Assembly (NCBI GenBank): GCA_977006965.1
Contig: OZ345382.1
Location: 1,364,001 to 1,428,000, forward strand
Source: Phymatolithon calcareum
Lineage: Eukaryota; Rhodophyta; Florideophyceae; Hapalidiales
Reading direction: 5' to 3'
Length of the DNA stretch: 64,000 nucleotides
In this document: positions 52,561 to 62,206 of the stretch, piece after piece
How the letters are laid out: each line of letters opens with the position of its first letter
Numbering within the stretch: position 1 is the first letter of the stretch
The notes under the pieces: generated by a model
Told to the model about the DNA's origin: nothing
The model's database searches: none
Seen by the model: the letters and a program-made list of their open reading frames with translations, nothing else
Translations under genes and position numbers: made by a program

Positions 52561-53390
52561 TCTGTCCTTGTTGGTAGAGTATCATAAGTATTTGCGTTGA
52601 TGGAAACTGTGTGCCGAGGCCTTGACTGCGGCCTTCCTGAAACGCAAAATAAGACGCGACGTATTTGGGGAGAGCGTGACTAATTTTTGTGCTTTTTAAC
52701 CCCTGTGTGATCTGAAACACAAAATTTTGCGCGCGTCATTGGTACTAAAGACTGTAATTCCCACCGCGGAAGTGGGTTGGAAGTTTCCACTTGCATGTGT
52801 GAGCGTGAAATGAGAGATGTGGCACGCAATGGTCGGCTAGCGTTGGATCTGGGTGGCCATTTTCTGTTCTGCTTGCACGGCTCGACCGTATTGCCAGATC
52901 CAACGCTAGCGGACCATTGCGCGCCACATCTCTCATTTCACGCTCACACATGCACGTAAGAACATGAGTGTGGCGTTTGCTGTGCTTTTCGGGTCGTTTA
53001 TTTGTTCATTTTGAGGGCGAATCTTGTTGGGGTGAACCAAATTCTTACCACGTTTATGCCGCAACTTAGCGTAGAAGCTAACAGTCTATTTGGGGGTGAG
53101 TAGGATCTCAAAATTCCTCTTTACCGATGTTTGGTTACTGGGAGATGACCGAACGAATACACAACAAAAATGCAGAGACGCCACCAAAGACTTAGAGTTT
53201 GGATCTTCTCCCTAACAACAGCTACTGTACTGGCGTGCTTAATCGTCACAGTCGAGAGCATATCCAGTAATATCCGTGGTGGGAGTGTGTGCAGCGGCTG
53301 AGCGTCGATTTAAATGTTCGGTTTTCATGAGCAACTATGACTTGAGCATCGGTTTATTCATTCTACAATTAGACTATCACATGACATTCG
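52561..53390. other. Intergenic with a long hairpin
   Basis: No gene. It contains the 61-bp-arm inverted repeat at 52792-52954. Confidence 0.5.
52792..52954. repeat. Long inverted repeat / hairpin (61-bp arms, 41-nt loop)
   Basis: 52792-52852 and 52894-52954 are reverse complements at 59 of 61 positions by my reading. A transcript would fold into a near-perfect 61-bp stem, long enough for Dicer processing. It could also be a foldback transposon. There is no obvious target duplication. Confidence 0.9.
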
Positions 53391-53394
53391 TAAC

Positions 53395-53860
53395 AAGGGA
53401 TTGTAGCCAAGAGCTTCAACGATCAATTTTTTGTTGTTGAGGGAAACCATCATCATTTGCATTAATTGATCATGCCTCTTATCCTCCCGCTCACGCCTCG
53501 CTCACTCCTCCGCTCTCTGTTCTGCACGTTCTTTCAGCTCTTCCTTTCTCTGGTCTGTACGCTCTTTCCGCTCTTCCTCTCGCTGTTCGGCACGATCCTT
53601 GCGCTCCATTTCTCGCCGGTTTTGATCTTGAACTATCTGTAACTTGAGAAGACTTGTCAACTCTCCACTATCGCTAGTTTCTCTTCGCATTCCGGATTAC
53701 CGTCGACGCACCAAGAGACGCGGGAGGGCCTGCTGTATCTCCCGCGACGAATTGTTCCCGTTTTCACGCTCACGCACGGATACGCCATCATCATTACTGT
53801 CCCTATCTTCGTCATCAATGCCTTGGGTGAGCTCTCAGATCCTGTGCTGCGCTCGTGCCG
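53395..53860 (-). pseudogene. Broken gene for a charged coiled-coil protein
   Basis: On the minus strand, 53690-53502 reads MRRETSDSGELTSLL, then QNRREMERKDRAEQREEERK and on into a Glu/Arg/Lys coiled coil, with an in-frame TGA at 53502-53504. The same frame continues beyond the stop as ARREREDKRHDQLMQMMM and VSLNNKKLIVEALGYNPL. Upstream, a TAA and frame change separate it from Ser/Arg-rich sequence. Coiled-coil proteins of this kind accompany some DNA transposons, but the family is not established here. Confidence 0.5.
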
Positions 53861-54962
53861 AACGATAGAAGAGAAAGGGGGGGGGCTTATGAGGCAATAG
53901 CATGCAATAGACATGGATGGAAGCACAGGCTAAATCCTAGCAGCTTTGAATACTGCCCATGTCGGAGAGCGAGTTGATCGAAAGCGAATGGGACATTGAA
54001 CGGGATGGAGATACATGAGCGTGGAAGGAACAAGTTTCAGAGAGCGGAGTGCCAGCTGTCCCCAATTCACTGTAAATCTCGTTTTGGGACGGTACCAAAT
54101 TTTTCTCACTAGGGGGTGGCTCCGGTGAGAAAAACTGCGTTTGCGACTGCACAAAACGTGACAGGTGCCCAAAACGTGACAGCTTTAGTACGCACAAATC
54201 CCGTTTTTGTGTTTTCAGGAAGGCCCCACTAAGGCCCGTTTTACACGACACAAATCGAGCGTGAGGCATGTGTATTTGTCATAGGATATTTTCTACGCTA
54301 GTTCGAGCGTTGCACACGACACATGTTTTTGTGTCCTCAGCCACGTATTACAACTGTTCATTATTTCGCGGGAGTGGAGGTACTGTTCTTCTTCGTTGTA
54401 CTCCTCGTCAAACTATCATCGATGACGCCAAGGTTTTCAGGCGAGCCGAACGGCTCTATGAATTCTTGCGGAAATGCCGTCGCTGCGGCAGAAGAAGCAA
54501 ACGCCGATCCGGAACAAGCTTTCCCAGCCGAAAACGCTACAACTACTCTGTCGCAAGTACTGGAATTGTCAAACTGGACGTTTGACGCATCGAAAGTTAC
54601 TCTATTCCAACCGAATGTCTTTCAATCGTTTGAGTTTCCGACCCCGAGGGATGAAAAGCTTACGTAGCGTATAGTTTCGGCAATGCTAATTCGGATCCTA
54701 CGCTTGTTTGCTCGCTTTTGCATAATGCAGTTGCTCTTGTACCACAATGCAATAATTAGAACAGTAGCTGCGTTCAATAACAGAAATAGCATGATTTTTT
54801 GTTGTTTGGAGTGCTTTCGCTGAGACTTCTTTCGCACGGCATAGCGACTCGCCATTGCTATACTGGTGTGGCAGCTTTCGCATGAGGTTGCAGACGATTG
54901 ATCACCCGCCTTCAACCTCAAGCGAAAGCTGCCTTGATAATCAACTGTAATCTAAGGCATCA

Positions 54963-55175
54963 ATGTTCCTCCCAACTGCCCTTCGGACGCCCTACGATCC
55001 CCATTCTTCGAGTAGTAGCAGTACTCGGGCCAGCATCACTGTGCCTCCCAACTGAACTTCGGACGCTTTACGATCCCCATTCTTCGAGTAGTAGCAGTAC
55101 TCGGGCGAGAATCAATATGCCTTGCAACTGCCCTTCGGAACCTCTGTGATAACCTCTACTCGAGTAGTACTTCAC
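54963..55175. repeat. 76-bp tandem repeat, about 2.7 units
   Basis: Units start near CCTCCCAACTG at 54968, 55044 and 55120, exactly 76 bp apart. Each contains the small hairpin CGAGTA...TACTCG and CCCATTCTTCGAGTAGTAGC. The third unit is degenerate. Confidence 0.85.
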
Positions 55176-55236
55176 GCTTTCAAAATCGACCGTTTTTTGA
55201 AATCATGTCGCTAGTTAAGCTGTAAGTTCTTATCAT

Positions 55237-55311
55237 AAATCCTCACGCAACTTACGCGACTCCAAATCTGAGCCGCAAGAGTCGACATTCTTGCGTGAGG
55301 ATTTTATGATA
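55237..55311. repeat. Inverted repeat inside the Harbinger-like element
   Basis: TATCATAAATCCTCACGCAA and its near-exact reverse complement (TTGCGTGAGGATTTTATGATA) face each other across ~35 nt. It could be a nested small element or a structural feature of the transposon. Confidence 0.75.
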
Positions 55312-55531
55312 GACGTGAGCCGGTGTAAGACGAAGCTCACAAGAACCAATCATTCGCTTACAGCGATATGCCAAATTCGCACGCACTCGCCTGATTTGTG
55401 TCGTGTGAAACGGGCCTAAGGCTGTTCCACATATCTGCTATTTTTATGAAAATGACTGAAACAATGGAGGACAATCTCGCAAAAGATCGGTTCCCTCTCA
55501 ACAACTAGAGTGTATGATGTATCCTACTGTA

Positions 55532-56020
55532 CAGTCAACCCTCGATAACTGGATAGCTCATGTCGGGGGTCAGAAATCCAGATATTGAGAATATTCTAGG
55601 AGTGAATTTATATCATATCGCAGAAACTACACGTGTACCTCAGTTTCTACAGACTATCAACAGTCCCTGTAGACGTGGTTGGTAGTAAGATGCTCGCACA
55701 CTCGAGAAGTCTTACAGATGTCGGGCCGCCATAGAAATGGAGGGCTTAGAAAGCACAGGCCGCGGCTGGATGATCTGCGCTCACTTCATTTCTCGATATG
55801 ATGGCATTCAGCCTTGTGGACAAAAGTGCAAACGCGTAGAATATGCTCCGTGCCACGGTAGGCGCCGTGCCTCCGCCGTCAGGATATTCTACTAACTGAG
55901 TATTCTGAATATCTTAAAATTTCGATAAATTTTGGGGTAAACGGTATTCGTGGACGCACGCAATATTCTGAAAACTGAGGATATACGCTTAAAGAGGATC
56001 CCGTTATCGAGGGTTGACTG
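55532..56020. mobile_element. pogo/Tc1-mariner-like MITE
   Basis: 489 bp between inverted repeats CAGTCAACCCTCGATAAC (55532) and its reverse complement (ending 56020), each next to TA (55530-55531 and 56021-56022). CAGTNRACYCTCGATAA tips with a TA duplication are typical of pogo-group Tc1/mariner elements. Non-coding. Confidence 0.82.
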
Positions 56021-56022
56021 TA

Positions 56023-57126
56023 GTTATGATTTTAAGGTAGAACCTACAGTAAGGCCTTGGTGTGGCGGAAAGAGGCAACTGCTCTGCACAATTTGGTGAT
56101 CGCGGCAGGACTGAACAAAACCTATAGTTGGCCAATAGCCGCATTAGCTTAGCCGAAACTGCATCGTATCCATAATAGTGTCCTCGTAACCAAGCTCTTG
56201 CTCCAAGCACGTTCAGAGCCGCTCAAAAGTAGTCCATAAGTAGGCCTAGAACGAATTAAATTTTGATTGTAGAAATTAAGGAGACTGCAATAGAAATTGC
56301 TATTTAGAAACGAGTTTGCTTTACTGACTCGAAAGCACTTTCAAGTCATCAAAGATGCTTGAGTATGCTGATGTCCAGCCATTTGAATTGCCTCTATGGG
56401 TGCAATAAAAATGAAATTGGTAAATTGGTATTTTCTTCGTAATTATTACCAATGTAACTGGTTGTAGCGCTGTCCATAAGGCGAAACTGGCTTGCAATAT
56501 CAGTAAACTGAAAACGTCTACAACATCAACTCCCGCGACTTTATAACAACAGTAGCCTAGGTCTTTGGTAAATTGGAATTATTGCGCTGAGATGGAAAAT
56601 GAAGATCGAAGGTATTTTGGAAAGGCAGATGCTCAACTGCAGAGTGGCTTCAAATGCATAGCCCTTCAAACAGCTTGTACAAGCATTAAATGGGGAACTC
56701 TAGACCAAGCCGTTCCCTAATTTAAAAATAGAAGTCAGAGGTTCTTAAGTGTTCTTGACCAGATTTTCGCGCTGAATCGATTTCTGGTATTAGTTTTAGG
56801 TTGCGGACACAGGAAATATGAATTACGATTAATTTCTGTCACGCTGCTAAGGATTTGCGCGAAAACCGTTAAATACCTGACATTGAATCATAATACGTTT
56901 ACCGTATGCGGAAGCAAGCACTGAACACTGCAGGCAGTTGCTGCTTCTGGATTTGGACACCGTTTCGCATTACATCATTTTTGGGCCCTTCATCAAAATC
57001 ATTGCTGGGAAATGAAATCTGGAGCCAATAACATTACGATTTGTTATATAGGCAGTGTGAAAAGCGCACTGCAATGACTTACAGAAAAGGAATTCCTAGG
57101 ATCTTCTGAATTTTTTTAAAAAAAAC
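56023..57126. other. Intergenic with a shared repeat
   Basis: 56385-56692 matches 38062-38503 without the 110-bp retroposon insertion. The remainder holds no recognisable gene. Confidence 0.5.
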
Positions 57127-58299
57127 GAGGGAATTGGATATCTAGGACTCTTACAGTTGTAAAATTGGATATCTAGGTCTACTCGGTCTGTGTGTACCGC
57201 CACCCCCACTCCGAAGCTCACCTCGCCACTAAAATGCGGGTGACACTCCAGCGCGGCGAGTACGCTGGGGCCACATTCGACGACTTGCTTGCAGCGATTG
57301 TCGCGCACAATGCTGGGCTAAATAAGTCGCACCTCATCTTCGACCGCCGTCCAAGAAGAATCAGCGTCGTTTGCAGCGCAGGACGGGACCAATGTGGCTT
57401 TCGCGCCTACGCTTCGGGACTAAAGGGGGAAGAGGGCATAAGGCTGACTCAACTCGAGTATCACACGTGCCCCGGGGGACCTCAGCGGGCGCGTCAAGTG
57501 AAGACGTCGTTGTTGGCTAGTCTTGCTCCCGCAATCAAAGACTTTGTTGCTACCAAAGGCAGGTCGGGTGGGAACACTCGTCAACTTCAAGAAATGGAGA
57601 AGCGCCAATCGGCAGCGAGATAAGCGCGGACAAGGCACATCGAGTTGCGAAGGGCAAAAAGGGTGGCAACGATCAGCACTTCGGCCAGTACCGCGTGTTA
57701 ACGTCATTCATGAGCGCGCTCAAGGCGCGCGACCCCGCGCTATCCCACTAACTGCGGCGTACAATGTGCGAGTCACCCGCAACTTCGAGTACAACTGCGA
57801 GTGCAAGCATGGTGAGGAGTACCTACGCCCATGCTCCCACGTTGTGGCCTCCATCAACGCTGCGCACACGGCGAGCAAACTGGAGGAGTTTAAACCGTGG
57901 AACATTCGCTGATTCAACCCGATTTGGCTTTCCGAAACGTGGCGCAAGCAGCACTCGTCCGCCGTGAAGCGTGCGGCAGTGCATGGAGAGCAACTAGATC
58001 AGATAGAGCTGATACCCGCTGACCTCAACCGAAAGCCCGGACGCAAGCGAATGTGCGCGTACGAGCCGTCAGACAGCCATCCTCGCCTCTGCCCGGCGTG
58101 TGGAATGACGGGGCACTTTGCGTCGACGTGCGAAAATCCGAGCATTAAACGCATGGCTGTGTCGAAGCGAAAGGAGGCGAAGAAAGCCGCCGAGAAAGTC
58201 ATCATCGACCTCACGCAGACCGAGTAGGTGGCGAGGTGAGCTTCGGGGTGGGGATGGCGGTACACACAGACCGAGTAGATCTAGATATCCAATTCCCTC
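57127..58299 (+). mobile_element. MULE (Mutator-like) element A, internally deleted
   Basis: 1173 bp with ~70-bp inverted repeats (GAGGGAATTGGATATCTAG... and its complement ending 58299) and a perfect 9-bp target duplication AAAAAAAAC (57118-57126 and 58300-58308). The left repeat carries an extra ~31 bp because AATTGGATATCTAG is duplicated. Long TIRs and 9-bp duplications define Mutator-like elements. The transposase lacks its catalytic core. Confidence 0.92.
57234..58227 (+). pseudogene. MULE A transposase remnant (MuDR N-domain, SWIM, zinc knuckle)
   Basis: 57234-57623 (ATG start, MRVTLQRGEYAGATFDDLLA) is the N-terminal DNA-binding part of a MuDR-type transposase with C...CGF and CP zinc ligands. 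In another frame, ~57730-57912 encodes a SWIM finger (CECKHGEEYLRPCSH, CxC...CxH intact). A TGA at 57910-57912 interrupts, then 57964-58227 continues in that frame to a CCHC zinc knuckle (CPACGMTGHFASTC) and a Lys-rich tail. The DDE catalytic region that belongs between the first two parts is missing, so the element cannot move by itself. Confidence 0.85.
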
Positions 58300-58351
58300 A
58301 AAAAAAACTAATCTGTCCACGATGTTTATCACAACACGGAATAATACTACA

Positions 58352-59082
58352 GCAGGGGAATGTTAGGAGGGGGACAAAAGCAGGAGATGTGTCATACCGA
58401 ATTTTAATGATAAGCCTATGTGGCGTCCGTATGAAGCAGAGCACGCAGGGCGAAAATGTATCATAAACGTAGCCGGTTGATAGAAAAAATCCAGCTTACA
58501 GCTCACGTACATTATGGACCATAATAACCGTATTTTAATTAATGCAGCGGAAGGCTTGGAGGTGTGGCTAGCGTCATTTGTCGTGTCTAACAGCGGTGGA
58601 CGCGAGCGGAACGTTCTCGGGGGCGAGTACCTCGTCTGGCGAGCTCGGGCTTCAATCAGCCGTTCGTTCCGGGCTGAAACAAGCACGCGCATCCGTTGGT
58701 GGTCCTCTCTTGCGAGAAGTGCTCGCATGATCCACTTCTGCGAAATATAACCTATTGCTTGCGGCCACGTTGCCACAATTTATTCTGCTAATCACGAAAG
58801 CGCCCGCACTAGCGCCTCGGTATCCGACATGGCACTGCAGCGTTTACTGCACTCCAGCTATACTGTCCTTAGGATACTTACAGTACTACATGTCCTGGCA
58901 CAATTCCATTGGCCGTCGTCGAACGACGGCTGCGTCAGAGCGCTGCAAGAATCGAGCTTTATCACTTAATTTTTGATACAAAGATTTCCACATAATAAAC
59001 CTGACACAACCCAGGCCACATTTTTAATAAAGTTTTTGAAACATCAAGTTTCTGCTTTTGTCCCCCTCCTAACACTCCCCTG
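58352..59082. mobile_element. CAGGGG-ended inverted-repeat element (hAT-like), non-coding
   Basis: 731 bp with ~31-bp inverted repeats having one mismatch (CAGGGGAATGTTAGGAGGGG... at 58352; complement ending 59082). It is flanked by ACTACAG on both sides (58345-58351 and 59083-59089), i.e. a 7-bp duplication, or 8 bp with one shifted base. CAGGG tips suggest hAT. No coding content. Confidence 0.75.
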
Positions 59083-59101
59083 ACTACAGTATATAAATTT
59101 A

Positions 59102-61357
59102 GGGGAATTTACTAAAATGACCACGTAGTTTGCCGTATTTACTAAAATGACCACCATGCATGGGTGTAGTTATGATCCTGTACTTTTCTGTCAGCATCCA
59201 GCAAACGGTCCATCATTCAGGTCCGTTGAGACCGATACATGCCCAGGTGCCAACGTCTTGATCTTAAAGTTATTTCGGTTTGTAAAACGGATCTGCCCTA
59301 GGACGAAACGGAACAATTTGTTCGAAGATCGCCATGTCCCACATTTCCACAGTTTTGTCCTAATAAAGCCGCTCGACGACCTTGCCGATTTCGATTTTTC
59401 GGTACACCATCCGATTCAAGCTACAGTCTTCGACAATGGACAGGCCGTTTACGACCGAAATTGATATTGGTGCTCTTTTCCAGTCCAAGAATATCCTAAA
59501 GTCAGCTCTTTCTACCCATGCCGCACTAAAGGGTTACACGTTTGCCGTCCTGAAAAGCACAAAAACCAGATTTACGGCAATTTGTCATTCCAAATGGGCT
59601 GCATCCACTCACGAATCTACATTTGGCTTTCGGCTCCATGCCGCGGGCAGCGAAAACGGATCGTTCGAGGTGAAGGTATGGAAGCCAGATCACAGTTGCG
59701 CGATCGGAATCGTCCCAAACCGCAGTCCTCACGGTTTCAATTGGGTGGCCGATATTGTTCAAGGACAAATTAGTGACCAGCTGGACTATCCGCCCAAGAG
59801 CATCATTACAGACATTCGCCGTGAGCACGGAATCACAATTACGTATAACGTGGCGTGGAGGGTACGCGAGCTGTGCAGGGAACGCATTCTAGGCTCCGTG
59901 TACAACGGTTACGGTGCACTGGAATCCTACCTCAATCACCTTTCAAATGACAATCCGGATTCCTACATTCCATATGCCTCCCGCAATGGACACTTCCATC
60001 GCTGTTTTGTATCATATGGTGCATTGCTACACGGATTTCGTCACTGTCGTCCTGTCATCGCCGTGGATGCCTGTCATCTCGAAGGCCCTTACAAGGGCCA
60101 GCTCTTCGCTGCGTGTGCACACGACGCTGCCAATCAGATGTTTCCAATTGCCTTTAGAATTCTGGATCAAGAGGACTATGACAATTGGGTCTGGTTTTTG
60201 TCTCACTTACACGCTGCAATTGAAAACATTCCTGACGGACTTGTCATCATATCTGACAGGCAAAAGGGCCTTATTGCTGCTCTCCGTGACACATTTCCGT
60301 CCACCGCCACGGCATCGTGTATGAAACACCTTGCAGACAACGTTCGAAAAAAACTTCAAGGAGCACAGTGTGATCGGGCCAGTCATGTAGGCTGCAGCAC
60401 GTACGTTTGACATCAACGTTTTCCATCAAAAATTGCAAGAAATAAGCAAAATCAATGCCCGCGCGGCGGAGTACATACAGCAGAGCAACCCCACCTGCTG
60501 GGCCAATTCTATGTTCCAAGGAGGACGATACGGAATTCTGACGTCCAATATGGCGGAAGCGTTTAATTCATGGATTGGTGCAGATGCCCGTGAGCTTCCC
60601 GCGATCAATTTGATTTCGGATATTTCTATGAAAATTTCGAAACTACTTTTCGACAGAAGGCGCTTCGTAGCGGGATATGATACCTCTCCAGCTGCGGAAC
60701 AGTCCCTGTACATGCACAAAATACTGCTCGATTTTTGCGCTGTTGGCCGCCGGATGAATGTGCATTGTTCTGGAGGTAATTTTTTGATTATTTCTGGCAA
60801 GCAGTATAAGGTGAATTTGGATGACCGTTCATGCACGTGCATGCATTGGCAGGAGTATGAATACCCGTGCACATATGCCTGTGCGTCAATTCTATACGTT
60901 CGTCGTTTCCTCCCAGAATCCTCGCTGTCGTTGGGGGAATTTGTTGGAAGCTGGTATCAAAAATCCACATTTTTCAAGATTTATCAAGGAGAAATAGTTA
61001 TGCCACCGCTACCGGATCTAAGTGGTGCACTTCCAGAGCATGCCGATCTTCCTCCGGTGACTAGGCGCCCGCGAGGAAGGCCTAAAAAAGGCGTCTCATA
61101 GCTGGCTCTGCATCTGACCGGTCCGTTACGTGTAAGAAATGTAAAAAACCTGGCCATAATAAGCGCTCCTGCAAAGAAGCCGTTGGGGCCCAGCAACCCT
61201 CTCAGCCCCCCTCCGATAAATAAACTGATGTTATTTCTGGACCCCATAATTTTATGCTGCCCCGCATTACACAAAAGCTATAATCATAATAACACCCATG
61301 CATGGTGGTCATTTTAGTAAATACGGCAAACTACGTGGTCATTTTAGTAAATTCCCC
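59102..61357 (+). mobile_element. MULE element B, full length
   Basis: 2256 bp, ends GGGGAATTTACTAAAATGAC and complement. The inverted repeats are identical over at least 66 bp and flanked by a perfect 9-bp duplication ATAAATTTA (59093-59101 and 61358-61366). Each repeat contains TTTACTAAAATGACCAC twice, 31 bp apart, probably a doubled transposase-binding site. It encodes one transposase reading on the + strand, broken at three places. The identical TIRs imply a recent insertion. Confidence 0.96.
59436..61223 (+). pseudogene. MULE B transposase (DDE, SWIM, AT-hook, zinc knuckle), frameshifted
   Basis: From ATG 59436 (MDRPFTTEIDIGALF) the MULE domain carries the first two catalytic aspartates (VIAVDACHL and IISDRQKG) and the CMKHLADN motif. 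A 7-A run at 60347-60353 marks a frameshift, and a TAG at 60388-60390 stops the new frame; reading resumes with TFDINVFHQKLQEI and TSNMAEAFN (third catalytic position). The SWIM finger reads CTCMHWQEYEYPCTY, with Tyr where the family has His. An AT-hook RPRGRPKK follows. A second shift at the 6-A run 61084-61089 leads to a CCHC knuckle (CKKCKKPGHNKRSC) and a stop at 61221. Thus the copy is inactive despite intact ends. Confidence 0.88.
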
Positions 61358-62167
61358 ATAAATTTATAATTTTCCTTACAGTAAGACGGCATGCAGAAAA
61401 TAAGCGAAAAAACATACTTCGCTGAAAGGCGTTAGGAAACGGTTTGGTCTAAATTTCTCCAAACAGGGAGCTGCGGGAAATGTCGTTTTCAATGATCTTG
61501 GAGTAGATTGGGCCTTTTTGCGAAATTAACGTATGCACTGGTGCCCCTGGACGTCTTCCGGTCCATCTACGTAAACAGTTACTTTCTCAAAAAACTCATT
61601 GACAGCAATGGGAAACGAGCCCTCCGAATCAAGTACTCCTGTTGTATGTTGTAGCGTATGACACGTAGCACAGTGTAGGATAGAATGCGTGCTCGCGCAC
61701 GCGGCAAGTGTAGCGGGCAGAAATCCCCGGAGGAAAGGAACGAGCCTCAGGTATTTATTAGAGTGTGGGGTTGGACCCCGGAAACGAACCAAGACCAAAG
61801 AGCAAACGGAAGCAAGGTAAGTGTGCGCGTCTCCTTCTGCCCTTCTTCTCCTGAACAAGAAGTTCGGCGCGTGCATATATGTCGGCGCGAGATTGAAGTA
61901 TGATCACTAACACAAAAATATCTTCTTATGATAAATGCCACGTGTATCGATATGATCAACAACTCTACCATATCATAAATCATTCGGTTTATGATACACG
62001 ACTTTGTCAGACACATCATGGCGACGGCGTAATATCCGTGTGTCATACACTGCATGCTTGTTCTCTCTTTATTGGTTCAATTTGTTTAAATTTGATCGCA
62101 CGACTAAGTCCGAGAAACTCCCTGCATCCCATTTACCGCGCTTTCGACATACCGTTTATCGCTGTCT

Positions 62168-62206
62168 AGTTTTGGTATACTGTTTTAAAAAACGGTATAC
62201 CAAAAC
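62168..62206. repeat. Near-perfect palindrome AGTTTTGGTATAC...
   Basis: AGTTTTGGTATACTGTTTTA is followed directly by its complement with one mismatch (AAAACGGTATACCAAAACT). The TATACTG core recurs downstream. Confidence 0.75.

Larger units (their letters stand above)
54233..55416. mobile_element. PIF/Harbinger-like DNA element, non-autonomous
   Basis: 1184 bp with ~24-bp terminal inverted repeats: GGCCCGTTTTACACGACACA at 54233, and the reverse complement with one mismatch ending at 55416. It is flanked by TAA on both sides (54230-54232 and 55417-55419). GGC/GGG tips with a 3-bp TAA/TWA duplication are typical of PIF/Harbinger. No transposase is recognised; frames at 54268-54667 have no motif. 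It contains a tandem repeat (54963-55175) and an inner inverted repeat (55237-55311). Confidence 0.75.

Noticed and set aside
54900-55180. CRISPR-like array
   Set aside because: The 76-bp units are contiguous tandem repeats with no unique spacers, inside a eukaryotic transposon.
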